Assembly (NCBI GenBank): GCA_019022495.1 | Contig: JAFEKR010000005.1 | Coordinates: 248,001 to 312,000, forward strand | DNA from: Epichloe hybrida | Taxonomy: Eukaryota > Ascomycota > Sordariomycetes > Hypocreales > Clavicipitaceae | Direction: 5' to 3' | Length of the DNA stretch: 64,000 bases | In this document: one piece after another, positions 23,801 through 35,071 of the stretch | How the letters are laid out: every line of letters begins with the position of its first letter | How positions within the stretch are numbered: the first letter of the stretch is position 1 | Notes under the pieces: model-generated | The model's input: only the letters and a program-made list of their open reading frames with translations | The model's database searches: none | What the model was told of the DNA's origin: nothing | Program-made: the position numbers and the translations under genes

Positions 23801-26800
23801 GTGTGTACATTGATTGAGGCCGAGGCGTGTCGACTGAGCTAATCTGGGCGATCCCTCAAATCCAAGGAACTCGTTTCGCCAGAAAGGCTCGACGTCGGGT
23901 GGTAGGCTCAAGGCCTCCTGGATAAATGGCCCGTACGGAACAGATGCCGGTAGGTTGCGCCCATGAGCCATTGATTCTATTTCTCTCCAAAGGTTCTCAA
24001 TGGCGATACCGTCATACAGAGCATGATGGCAAATAAAGGATAGAAAATTCGATCCTTTGTACCTGATTAGAGCTAACGAGCAAGGGGGCGTCAGAGAATC
24101 GAGAGGTTCCGGGAGAGACTCGAGGTGTTCTCTTGATGCACCTTCCAGCGATGGTACAGTGACCTCGAATGTTTTCCATGGCATACACCATTCTCGTAGA
24201 ACGACTTGCGCTATTGGATACAATAAATTCGTTGTCGTCATAAAGCATGTCCTCAGAATACCATGTCTTCTCGAGACCTCTTTCCAGTAAGACTGCATTG
24301 CCTCTGGAGAAATGTGCAGTCGCAGAAGTGATTTGTTGTAATAGCTCTTTTGGCCTTGCAACAGCATTGCCTCTTGCAATGGAACACAAGGCCAGACGGC
24401 CTCGACGTCCAGGCTATGTTTCTTTATTGTGCTTTCGACTTCGTTTTTGAGGCTCTCCATCAGTCTCCGTATCCTGTGTATTCCGCCATTGGTTGTCGCG
24501 ACGCTTTCTTGGTTCAGAGTCTGACCTAGTTGGGCCACTGTAGAGTTCCGGAGAATAGCGGATATTGGAACCTGACGATCAGTGCGGGCGCTCAACAATC
24601 TAGAGAAACTAATTGCAGAGATTGAATCAATACCGAGGGCAGGAAAAGGAGTCCATCTTCCTATCTCGCTTCGCGGAATATTACACGATTCAGCCATGGC
24701 GTCCGCGATAACGTTCTCGTGGTCGGACCATTCACCCTCATCTTCAAGTCCTGACAAATTTTCAGATACTCTTTCAAGGTACTCCTTTCCAAGACCTTCG
24801 AAGTAGTGTTTCAAGGCGAGCCTGTCCATCTTTCCACTCGATGTCCTCGGAATCCCTGAAACTGGTATGAGATATGTTGGAATCATGTACGATGGCAACC
24901 GCGTTCTCAAAGTTGCCATCAACGTCCGATGTAGAACAGGGTTTGCCGGTGCCTCTCTTACAACTTCAGTCACTTCATGTGACGTGTAGAATGTGACGAG
25001 TTGTTCTGATTGACTCCGGTTGCTGTGAGTTAGAATAGTCACTGCGTCCGCCACCAATTTCGTATTTGTCAAAATACTGTTTATCTCGCTTGCCTCAATA
25101 CGCTGCCCACGAAGTTTGACCTGATCGTCTAGTCGCCCCATGATCAACAGCGAACCGTCTGGAAGCATTCGTCCAATATCCCCTGAACGGTATATCCTGC
25201 CGAGTGAAGGGTGCTCTATAAACTTCTGAGCCGTCAATACATCGTCATTGAGGTACCCGCTTGCCACTTGACTGCCACCGAAGCAAAACTCCCCTACCCA
25301 GCCCAATGGTAAAACGTCGAGTGTGTTGGGGTTGAGCACAGCAACGGACGTGTTTGGCAATACCCAGCCCAAATGCTCAATGTAATCCCCATGAGACATC
25401 CTTTTGACGCTGCATATATTGGTTGTCTCAGAAGGACCGTAGCCTTGAAACAAAAGCGAGTTCCACTTCTGAAGAGTTGATGAGGTCATTGGTTCGCCAG
25501 CTGTGACGAGGAACTCTACTTGAGGTACATTTTTGGGGTCTACCAGAGACGCGACGGTTGGTGTTAGACTTAGATGTGTAATGTCAAGCTCCCTGATGGC
25601 ATGTTCCAAGTCCCTGAAGAGAGTGTCGTTATCCGCAGCGCAAAGACTCATGCCGGCGTGCCATGCGTAGAAAATCTCGAACACAGAAACGTCAAAAGCA
25701 TGAGAGCAGGCTTGAAGTAAGCGAGGTCGAGTCGATAATTTTGGGTAAATTTTGCCCAAGTGCTTAATGTTGCTCGCGAGGTTCCGTTGTGTCACAGCAA
25801 CGCCTTTTGGAATTCCCGTGGTCCCAGATGTGAAAATGACGTATGAAAGCCTATCAGCGTTTGAGTGTATATTTACTTTGTCTGCTGGCAATGAAGATAA
25901 AGATTCATTATTGATGTTCAGGACCTTGACCATGTCTGAGAAGCAGCCATCCACAGCATTATCAACAAGACAGTACCTGGTCTTGGATTTTCGCAAAATC
26001 TCTCTCACGCGATGGGCCGGAGTAGTTGGTAAAATCGGTAGGTACGCACATCCTGCTTTTAGGATCCCCAATATTGTCGTGTATAGGGCTGCAGATTTGT
26101 TCATGAGTATAGCAATTATATCGCCAACCTCTGCGCCATTGTTATGGATGAAACGAGCTGTCCTGTTCGCTGCTTGAGATAAGGCCGTATAAGACATCGT
26201 CGTAACTTCAAAGCGATCGCCTTCAACAGAGGTTACAATCCGTAGTGCTTCGGCGCCAGGATTGCGCTCTGCTGATTCATCGAATAGCGCAGCTACTTCA
26301 TCTTGCTCTTCGTCACTTTCGACCTTGACGCTGTACACCGACTTCTCACAGTCTCCAAGAACTCTTCGTGATGCAAGCATTCCACTTGGGTCATTGAGAA
26401 TTTGAGAGCTGAGCTGTTGGATTTGTCGAGAAAACTGGTCCACAAAATCATGATTGACAAAAGCGGAATGATATGTGATTTGCAAATAAAAGCCGTTAGT
26501 CCGGGGCTCGACCTCAATCAGTAGTTTTGTCTCAAGTCTGTCGGTGTGTTCAATTTGCCGCATAATTCCATCTTCAACTTGAAAATCATACAGTGACTGC
26601 TGATATACGAATAAAACATCAAACAAAGATTCGCTGGGCCTCAGTCCTGCCAATTTACCGATTTCATAAAGTGGCAGATCGCAATGTTCCATTATCAAGC
26701 GATTTTTCGAGTGAATGTTCCTCAAAACATCAATGTTCGCTGTCATCCTGTTCACATCTACTCTCAAAGGCATAGATGCAACGCAGGGACCAATAATACC

Positions 26801-29558
26801 TTCTATACCGTCGACGGGAATGGTGCGACCCGAAAGCACAGAGCCAACCAAGACATCAGCCTGGCCCGTAACACCTTGCCAAGCCATAACCAGCGCAGCT
26901 TGGAACAAGACTTGAGGACTTATCTCATGCTTCTGTGTCATTTCCGTCACGGATGATCTAGAAATTTCCAGAAAAGCGCCATGGGTCTTGATGTCGTTTG
27001 CTGCAGATCGACCAAGGAACTTTGGAAAACGAGCTTTTTTCCACCCCAATAAAGCCTCGCTCCAAAAGGCCCGCGACTCGTCTTTTGACGCATTCTCGTC
27101 ACAATTTTGAAAGCAGGCAACACGATTAAATTGTAAACGCTGAGGCGTAGACTTCTTCGACACAAGCTGAGAAACATCGGAAAGAAGCATGTCCATTGAC
27201 CATCCATCATAAATCGCATGATGCGCTTGTATTAGGATATCAACCGTTCCGCTTTCTGTATTTGGTATCAACTGAACCTTGAAAGGGTGTAGAAAGTCGT
27301 CCGCTTTATCCATTGTGAAGCCACGTTCAGGTTGTGACAAAACGACAACTTGGCTGGGCTCGGGAGCCGAAAATACGACAGAGATGTGCCGCCCTGCCCG
27401 GTGCACAAATCCAGTTCTCAACACTTCATTCATTTGAATGACACTTTGAAAGCAATCAGCCAGAGCCGTTACTGGAACGTCGCGTACGGTGCGCAATAAG
27501 ATCTCATTGCAGTAAAGTGTCGGGTTTTGCGTTGTCTCGGCCAGCATAGCTGATTGTAGCGGAGTGCAGAACATGGCATATTCTATGGGACGTGAGGCAC
27601 CATGCAGGCAAATTTCATCCGATAGCGATGCCAAGACGGAGGCGGATTGCCCGTGTTTGATTGCAACGTCTTGTGAAGTCTGATCAATCTCGGCTCTCTC
27701 TTCCAATTGACTGCAAATAGCTTCTAGATTCCGAGATTTCAGCAATTTTGGGACCGAAATGTCGAATCCATTATCTCGAAAGGCGCATACCAGTCGGATG
27801 GCGGAGAGTGAATCGATTCCAGAAGCCGCAAGGACTGATTGCATGTTGACTTTGATGTTCAAAGTTTCCGAAACAATCTGCATGATTTTTCTGATTCGGG
27901 GTTTTTTAATTTCATCAAACACCCCTGTCTCAGTAGTCTCAGTTGCTCTTTTCGTGATAAAGTCTTGTTTGAGCGTCTTTAAGTCGACTTTGCCACTAGG
28001 AAGCCGAGGAAACTCATCCATTAAGACAAATTCGTTCGGGACCATGTACGTGGGTAACCACAATTTGCAGCTGTCTTCGATGGTCGTTTCGGATGCTTCG
28101 CAATCCACCGCGCAGAAGAGAATTAAGTTGGAAGACACCACTGCGGCACTGGCGCCATAGCATCCAGGAGCTCGTAAAGCAGCGTGCTCAATTTCGCCGA
28201 GTTCGATTCGCTGACCACGAAGCTTTACTTGGCCATCGGACAAACGGCCTAGGCATTCTAGCGTGCCATTCTGATTCATGATTGCTCTGTCTCCAGTGCG
28301 ATAAACTCTGCCAAACGGAGAGTCAATAAAAACGCAGGATGTCTGTTCAGGTCGATTGATGTATCCTCGTGCAAGTTGATGACCTCCTACGGCAAGCTCT
28401 CCAGCTTCACCTTTGGGGAGAATAATGAATTCTTGACTCTCCTCGGAAGAGCGTGACGATTTAATGACAAAGCACGAAACAGTGTCGAGTGGCAGCCCAA
28501 TGTTGCCCGGCGACGATGTTGATGGCAAGCTCGGTTGCAAAGTACTGTAAATACATATATAATCAGTCCCCTCGGCCAATCAAGAAAATACATAGTACAT
28601 CTTACCAATGTATCGTGGCTTCTGTCGGTCCATACAAAGCCCACAGTAAACTCTCACGTTCGGCACCGCCGCCAAATTCCTGTATAACGGGCATTTTCAG
28701 CATCTCACCAATAGTCAATAACAATCGAAGCGTTGGAACGTTTTTTCGCATCTTTAAAAGGCTTCCCGCGACTGTTGGTGTAAGTTCGCAGGCGTCAACA
28801 TCCATAAACCGCATGACAGCCGGAAGGTCACTCAACATCTCTTCCCTCTTCACTGCAATCAGTGTGGCTCCTCGAAATAAGGTGAAGAAAGTCTCGAAAA
28901 CAAAAACGTCAAAGGTCGGTGCCGCGAATTGCAGAAATCTCGAAAACGCAGGAATATGTTTATCGTGGGCGAGGAGAGCTTGGGTTGCCGCTCTATGAGA
29001 AAGACCAACCCCTTTGGGCGTGCCTGTCGATCCTGAGGTGTACATAACATAGGCCAGGGAGTCTGGTGTTGGTTTTCGGCTTGACTCATCGCTGTAGTCA
29101 AATTGAGGGATTTCATCGTCGACAATGACAATTTTGGCGGCGCAATCTGAAGGTAAATGGTTTGCAACTTGCCGCGTAACCAGCACTATCTTAGCTGATA
29201 CATCTTTCAGAATGAACTGTAGCCTCTCAGGAGGGGCATCAAGATTCAATGGACAAAAAGCACCACCGGATTTCAGTGTAGCAAGCAGAGAGATGTAAAG
29301 ATGAGCGCACTGAGGCATCAAAATGGGAACAATGATGTCTGCATCTTGATCTAATCCGGCATGTAAAAAGCCAATGAGCCGGGAGAGCTTGTCGGACGCT
29401 TCTTGGAGAAATCTATATGAATACAGCGTCCGTTTATCTTCACCGAGATACTCTATTGCTGTTGCATCAATGTACGAGATGACAAGATGATGCAACAGCT
29501 GCGGGCCGGCTAGCTGTTGAGGGTTGGGATTGCATATTGACAAACCCTCGTGGTCCAT
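14819..29558 (-). CDS. sidC: Ferricrocin/ferrichrome-type siderophore NRPS (SidC/NPS2 family), with one frame break
   Basis: This enzyme builds a cyclic hydroxamate hexapeptide siderophore. Exons are 29558-28606, 28544-15042 (with the frame break) and 14965-14819; introns are 28545-28605 and 14966-15041. The total is about 4,866 residues, the usual SidC size. The domain order, with rough positions of core motifs, is: A1 (YTSGSTGTPKG), T1 (GIDS, 563), C1 (HHAIYDG, 762); A2 (FTSGTTGIPKG, 1219), T2 (1624), C2 (HHALYDG, 1826), T3 (2171), C3 (HHALYDA, 2381); A3 (YTSGTTGTPKG, 2842), T4 (3249), C4 (FHGLYDG, 3461), T5 (3802), C5 (AHGIYDG, 4009), T6 (HLGLDS, 4356), C6 (HHALYDA, 4550). All six carrier serines and all second histidines of the C motifs are present. 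There is no thioesterase; the last C domain would cyclise, as in fungal NRPSs. Near 16,520 the frame shifts just before YWDETSSRIR, and the upstream frame stops at 16,415. The cause is either one missing base in a 4-A run (16520-16523), an unrecognised intron, or a real mutation removing T6-C6. It is divergent from sidA. Confidence 0.94.
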
Positions 29559-30661
29559 TGTGTTACCGTTGTTCCGCAGAGCAGGACCTGAATCAAGGTA
29601 AAAAAGTGAGAAGGTGCTTCGTGATATGGTGAATCAACATTCAACCGTGAAGGTATTGGCTTTTGACAACACTGAGCACGCCACTGTTGGTAGACTTCAT
29701 GTCGCAGAGAGAAATTCCCTGTTATGGCCAGCGAGAAAATGGGTTCTCAACCACAGACATTACACATCAGCCACCGCGTTCTCCTCTGCCTACTCCAAAT
29801 GGTATTATAGTCGTGCCAGCTCGGGGCCTGTGATTTAGATGGAGCCGTGTCCAGATTAATAACTCCCCTATGCGTGGAAGCGGATAGTCGAACCTGGTCA
29901 ACCAACTAGTACAACCAATCAGCAACTTGATTATTCGCGCAGGAGAGCGTTTTCTCGTTTGAGATGAATCGAATAGTTGCGGTACCTTGACGCCTGCATT
30001 TGCGGCGGACGTGGTCTCGGCCTGTAAGAAGACGGCAATTAATCAGCGAGGCTCCAACTGGTGTGCACCGAGCATGACGACCACGACTTGGGGGTCGGTC
30101 CACCTGATGTTACCGTTGCAGGTATGTATGTATTATGTACATATATAGAGCTGGGACGGGGAACAGGATTGGCAGATGCGAGCAAGCATACAGAGGCACG
30201 TCCAGGATTGACGTCAGGTCGAGGAAGGAGGTGGGGGTGGGATGAGGCCGTGACGATGGATGGGAGGCGAGTTGACGCCGGCGCAATTATGTATAGTGAA
30301 AGGGAAAGAGAAAAGAGTAAGACTGGCTCCTCGTCCTCGTCGTCGTCCTCCTCCTGTTTTAGGTTAGGCACGCTCGCGGCTGCCGCGGCAAAGCTGTCGC
30401 CGTTTACTTAATCCTCTTCAACGACGAGAGTTAGATCGGAAAACGAGTCAACCCAGCACGAGCTCAAACATCAAGAACCAGCTGCACCCATTGTTAGTAT
30501 GGAGACTCGCCACGCAGCAGAGTCTGGTAGAGGATCTCATTAACACCCTGCTGTGACACCGTGGTCCGTAATAAGGGTTGATACTCGGCCATTTACACTA
30601 GAGACTTGGTTGGTTCCAAGGCTCATTACACCGTTGGCCAAACAGGTAGGATGAGCTGTCG

Positions 30662-30672
30662 GATAAATTATC
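30662..30672. promoter_or_regulatory. Inverted GATA pair
   Basis: The sequence GATAA-A-TTATC contains two GATA cores in opposite orientation, spaced by one base. The reverse strand reads GCAGATAA, a partial match to the ATCWGATAA iron-regulator consensus. It lies about 1.1 kb upstream of the NRPS start. Confidence 0.45.
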
Positions 30673-31386
30673 TGCATTGGTCAAATCAAAGCCGAGTGTG
30701 TCGCCCGATCCTTACCGTCCTGATTGCGTAGAGGCAAGTGTTGACGATTGAGTGCTGAGACACAAAGAATGGGTGGGGGGAGAGGGGCCTAGTCCCCACT
30801 CTTTTTCGTTGGATGGTGGGCAGTGGGCTGAGCACTTCGTGATACCGCAAGCATGCTCTTCATTCAACAAGCTGGCAAGACCGCTTTCATCATCAACGGG
30901 CTGATGCAAGGCACTGTCAATTTTGTGAACTGTTGGCAGTCTGGGCTACAGAAGAATTCCTGTGCACAATCACCAGACGCAGTCACAGCAGTCACAGAGT
31001 CAGCTGCATACATGCAGTATGCAGCTGGCGGACCTCTATCGCATATCTGCGGAGACGTCGCGCAAAATTCGTTGGGAGAAAAATTTTCTTCCGTACTGTT
31101 GCCTCGCCCTTCTGTGGCATAAAAACGGTCAGGTGGGGGTCACCAAATGCGCAGACCGCGTAAAGCCTCACAAGGCAACGTAATATCATACATGTATGTA
31201 CGGATCCGTATATAAGGCTCTTTTAAATACCCTTTATAATATCATTCCCTAAGCTATAGCTGTTTTGTATAACTACATGTACATGTATAGATAACATAAT
31301 AAACGCTATTCATACCTAGCAAGTACTGTAATGTAAGTAAGGGATTTATAAATACAGTGACTTAAGTGTAAGGGCCGTCCTTCTAA

Positions 31387-31437
31387 ATCAGGACTAGATT
31401 TGAGCGGTGCTTCTGGATTAGGACTAAGGCGGTGCTT
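31387..31437. repeat. Imperfect direct repeat of about 20-26 bp
   Basis: Copy 1 (31387-31412) and copy 2 (31417-31437) share AT(C/T)AGGACTA at their left ends and GCGGTGCTT at their right ends; copy 2 lacks about 5 bp. They lie in a low-complexity island just before the GATA palindrome. The origin is unknown. Confidence 0.6.
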
Positions 31438-31507
31438 GCATTTAGTGACTCGTCAGGTGGCGAGGTTGAGCTAGTACAAGCCTGGATCTTACCGGATCCA
31501 TTTTTTT

Positions 31508-31526
31508 TTATCTGATGATCAGATAA
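31508..31526. promoter_or_regulatory. Palindromic pair of ATCWGATAA sites (SreA/SRE-type operator candidate)
   Basis: The sequence TTATCTGATGATCAGATAA is two perfect copies of ATCAGATAA in inverted orientation around one central G. ATCWGATAA is the known target of the fungal iron-repressor GATA factors (SreA in Aspergillus, SRE in Neurospora), which have two zinc fingers and repress siderophore genes when iron is plentiful. It lies 1.95 kb from the NRPS start and 1.57 kb from the sidA start, between the two genes. Binding is inferred. Confidence 0.65.
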
Positions 31527-31528
31527 AT

Positions 31529-31557
31529 CCCTCAGCTCCACCTGAGTGAGCTGAGGG
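31529..31557. repeat. Perfect 10-bp stem-loop next to the GATA palindrome
   Basis: CCCTCAGCTC and GAGCTGAGGG pair perfectly around a 9-base loop, starting 2 bp after the GATA palindrome. It could be a terminator-like or mobile-element terminus structure; nothing here decides. Confidence 0.6.
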
Positions 31558-31868
31558 CCACGTAGTACTAAAAGTTCGTACCCATTTGACGTGAAGAATC
31601 CGTGCTTCTCCCTGAAATTATAAATTTGCAAATTGTTAGAGGGCAAGGGGCGCGCAAGACCCTGCCCACCCTTACATTCAAAAAATTGTGAATAAATTGA
31701 TACTCACTACATGATGAAAGCAGAATCTTGGCCTCGCGGAACGATTTTCCTTTTTAGGAAAAGAAACACCAGCACGCTTTGACCTCTTTGAAGATTTTGG
31801 AGGCTACTGCCAGTTGAAGGGTCTGACGACAGATGGCCGGCAGGAACTCACCGCGATTGCATTCCATC

Positions 31869-31877
31869 TTATCAGAT
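31869..31877 (-). promoter_or_regulatory. Single ATCTGATAA site (minus strand)
   Basis: TTATCAGAT on the plus strand reads ATCTGATAA on the minus strand, a perfect match to the ATCWGATAA consensus. It is about 1.2 kb upstream of the sidA start codon. Confidence 0.5.
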
Positions 31878-33093
31878 CAAAGCAATGCGCCAACCCTAGC
31901 TTCAATGTCTCATCATGGCCCCATTGTGGCTTATATAGAGGCAATGAGGGTGGGAATTTACGACATGGAAAAAGCATGACACGCAAGCATTGCCTTGATG
32001 TCAAGGCGCAGGCACGTAGCATCAACAAGGGTCTTGACGGCAGGGCTGGGGAAGCACACAGAAGCCGATCACGAAGTCACTGATCGGCAGGAATTTTGCA
32101 ATCTACGGTATTTTTCTAGGTATGCTTCAGCATTTAGACTCTCAAAATGAGGAACACCTCAATCACGATGCTGCAGATATACTGAGAGCATATGTACATG
32201 CCTGCAGGTGCTCGGTGTTACATTAGAAAGCCGGTTCTTTCTGGGGGAAGGGATTCACAGCCCACATGGTGGCATTCTGGTCTGGGTAAAGAGATCATCA
32301 GGTCGGTCGTGGGCTCTTTCGGGTATTGGCTGGCGAGTGGCCTCGCCTCCCTTGTAGACTCCGCCGCCATGCTTTTGGTTTCTAAATTTTGCCGGATTTC
32401 CCTCGGCCGAGCATCTAAGCCTGGTTGCGACTTTTTTTCTAGTCCTTCCTTGGTTCCTTTGTGGGCAATCTATGCTCCTAGTCATGTCAAAAGACCCTTT
32501 TGGCGGAGTAAAGGAACCTGGCTACTATGCTTAATGCCGAGCAGGAGGTTGCCAACTTCATGCCAGGGTCTCGTCCCTCACCTCTCCTCAAGAATTTCCT
32601 CCCACAACCTCTTTTGTTCCTTTGCAATCGGTGTTGTAGTTCTAGATTGTCTGTCTCCTCTTGACCTTGGGTCGAGCCTACATTCTAGGCATATCGAGCC
32701 TGCACTGGTGTGCGACATCATCCTAGACAAACAAGCCCGAAGTGGGGGATTACCTTCCGAATCATCTTCCTTGCTTTTTTTTTCTTTTTTTTTCGTTTTC
32801 CTAAAGCAGTTAGCCGTTTTGGCCATTTTACATCTAGCGAGTGCTCACCTCGAGGTCCCTTGTTGCTGCTGCATGAGTTCCATCAAGGCTGCATCTACTC
32901 GACTTCGTTTCAGAGCAACTTGGCGTAGGTACCATCGAGCATCATGAGGCCAAGGCTCTGCTTGGGAATAGAGGACTTGATCTGACTTTCACAGGTCCAT
33001 TCTAGACAACATCCAAGACCGGAACAAAGACCAAAAAAAAAAAAAGAGGAAAACTCCCCCACGAAATCAATCACATTGTACCTCTAGCACACC

Positions 33094-35071
33094 ATGTCTC
33101 CCCATAGTGAGGAAGTCGTCCTTACGAGCAACGGTGCTGCCGGAATTGCGCTGAATGGAAATGGCATCATGCTGAACAGCAACGGCAGCAACCAAATTGA
33201 CGACGCTGCGGCACGTGCTGGAGACAGAAATGCCCACAATTCCACCGGCAGGAAGTCGGGCACATCCAGATCGTCGGCCGTTTCCAACGCCAATGGCAAC
33301 GGCGTCACCTCACACCACGCCAATGGACATACAGTTCACGATGCGCATGCTGCTTCCCACATCAACGGTCACAGCGATGGTCAAAACAGCAATGGTCACA
33401 AGCCGCAAAACGGCGCAGCCCAGAGTTCTTCGTACCTGTTGCCTGCTCCTCTCGATATCGAATATGATCTCATCTGCGTTGGTTTCGGTCCCGCCAGCTT
33501 GTCTATCGCGGTAGCCATGCACGATGCCCTCGCTTCGGGGCGAAAACTCTTGGCCGACGGCTCTTCCCCAAAGGTCCTGTTCATCGAAAAGCAGCACCAG
33601 TTCGCCTGGCACTCTGGCATGTTGCTACCAGGAGCCAAGATGCAAATCTCCTTCATCAAGGACCTGGCCACTCTGAGAGATCCTCGATCGGAGTTTACCT
33701 TCTTGAACTATCTCCATCGCCAGGGCCGCCTGGTTGACTTCACCAACCTGAGCACTTTCCTGCCTGCTCGGGTCGAGTATGAAGATTACCTGCGCTGGTG
33801 CTCTTCTTTCTTCACCCGCCTTGTTCAGTTTGGACAGCAAGTCGTATCTGTGTCGCCCAACGACACGAGCAAGGGTGCGGTCCGCTCATTCTCTGTTCGG
33901 TCCGAGGAGGTTGCCACCGGGCAGACACACGCGTACCGGGGACGACATATTCTCATGGCCACAGGCGGACAGCCGTCTCTGCCCAAGAGTTTTCCCCTCA
34001 AGCATCCTCGGGTGATCCACTCGTCTCAGTATGCCAACGTCATCCACAAGATCATCCCCAAGAGATTAACTCCTTGCCGCGTAGTCGTGGTTGGCGCTGG
34101 TCAAAGTGCCGCGGAAATCTTCAACAATTTGGCAAGCCGCTATCCCGACTCAAAAACCCACCTGGTCATGAGACAGGAGTTTCTTCGTCCCAGTGATGAC
34201 TCGCCTTTGTAAGTCACACTTCTCCCTTGAAAACACACGGAATAGAGAACACGTCGTCAACTGCCCTCCAACCCCATGCAATTAAGACGTAGTCGAACCG
34301 AGAATAAGGCTAACCGAACCAGTGTCAATTGCGTCTTCAATCCAGACTTCATTGACTCCATGTTCCCAAAGACGGCCAAGTACCGCAACAACCTGCTCAC
34401 CGAAGCCCGCGCTACCAATTACGGCGTGGTCCGGCTTGAGCTCATTGAAGCACTCTACGAGCGGATGTACGACCAGCGGCGAGAACTTGGTGCTGATGAG
34501 ACGAAGTGGCCACATCGCATCATGGGTGGTAAGCAGATCACCAGCATGGAGTCTCACGGTGAAATCATGCGTCTCAAGGTTCAAAATGTGCACGAGGGTG
34601 GCCTCGATGGCTTCGTCGACGCCACTGATGAGGAGATGATTGAAGCTGATCTTGTCATCGCTGCCACCGGTTATCAACGTGATACCCACGTTGGCATGCT
34701 GAAGGACGCCTGGGATTTGCTTCCCAAGGCCACGCCAGGCGGTCTCGAGTTTGGCAAGGGCATTTCTGGGTGGAACGTGGACACTGAGCAGGGCGCGCGC
34801 AAGATTGCCGTCGGCCGTGACTACAAGGTCAAGTTTGCGCCTGGCGCAGTAGCAGACGACGCAGGGGTGTGGCTGCAAGGCTGCTGCGAGGGTACCCATG
34901 GAGTAAGTAGTCTTTTCCGCCGTTGTGTCCTTCCATTGCTTTTTTTTTTTTTTTCCCTTTCATAATTGCCGCCGCCTCTAATTACTGTCAACACAGTTGA
35001 GCGATACGCTCTTGTCCGTGCTAGCTACACGATCCGGCGAGATAGTGGACAGCATTTTCGGCAACAAGTAG
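33094..35071 (+). CDS. sidA: L-ornithine N5-monooxygenase (SidA)
   Basis: SidA uses FAD, NADPH and O2 to hydroxylate the ornithine side-chain amine, the committed step of hydroxamate siderophores. Exons are 33094-34208, 34323-34902 and 34997-35071, giving 589 residues. Introns are 34209-34322 (GTAAGT, branch CTAACC, CCAG) and 34903-34996 (GTAAGT, ACAG). The FAD motif is [13 protein letters not shown] (about 129-141). The substrate-side signature is [15 protein letters not shown], the NADPH motif [12 protein letters not shown], then RPSDDSPFVN across intron 1, and the C-terminal ATGY motif ([10 protein letters not shown]). The last exon supplies the conserved tail [17 protein letters not shown]. 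The first 115 residues are a low-complexity Asn/Gly/His/Ser-rich extension, about 85 residues longer than in Aspergillus SidA as I remember it. It is divergent from the NRPS gene; iron repression through the GATA sites between them is likely. Confidence 0.96.

Larger units (their letters stand above)
29559..33093. promoter_or_regulatory. Divergent NRPS/sidA intergenic region
   Basis: A 3.5-kb interval lies between the divergent siderophore start codons. It holds a CCAAT box (29915-29919) about 360 bp from the NRPS start, two inverted GATA pairs (30662-30672 and 31508-31526), a single ATCWGATAA-type site (31869-31877), an AT-rich patch at about 31200-31370, and a 13-A run (33033-33045) just before sidA. 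The longest frame (32192-32947) has no recognisable features and is not called. Long 5' leaders or non-coding transcripts are possible but not shown. Confidence 0.65.

Noticed and set aside
29915..29934. CCAAT box with downstream A/T triplet as a HapX/CBC iron-starvation site
   Set aside because: The spacing to the RWT triplet is one base off the CSAAT-N12-RWT pattern as I remember it, so only the CCAAT box is noted.
32192..32947. 251-codon plus-strand frame upstream of sidA
   Set aside because: Composition is irregular, with low-complexity Ser/Leu/Phe and poly-pyrimidine tracts, and no family resemblance. It is more likely promoter or leader DNA.
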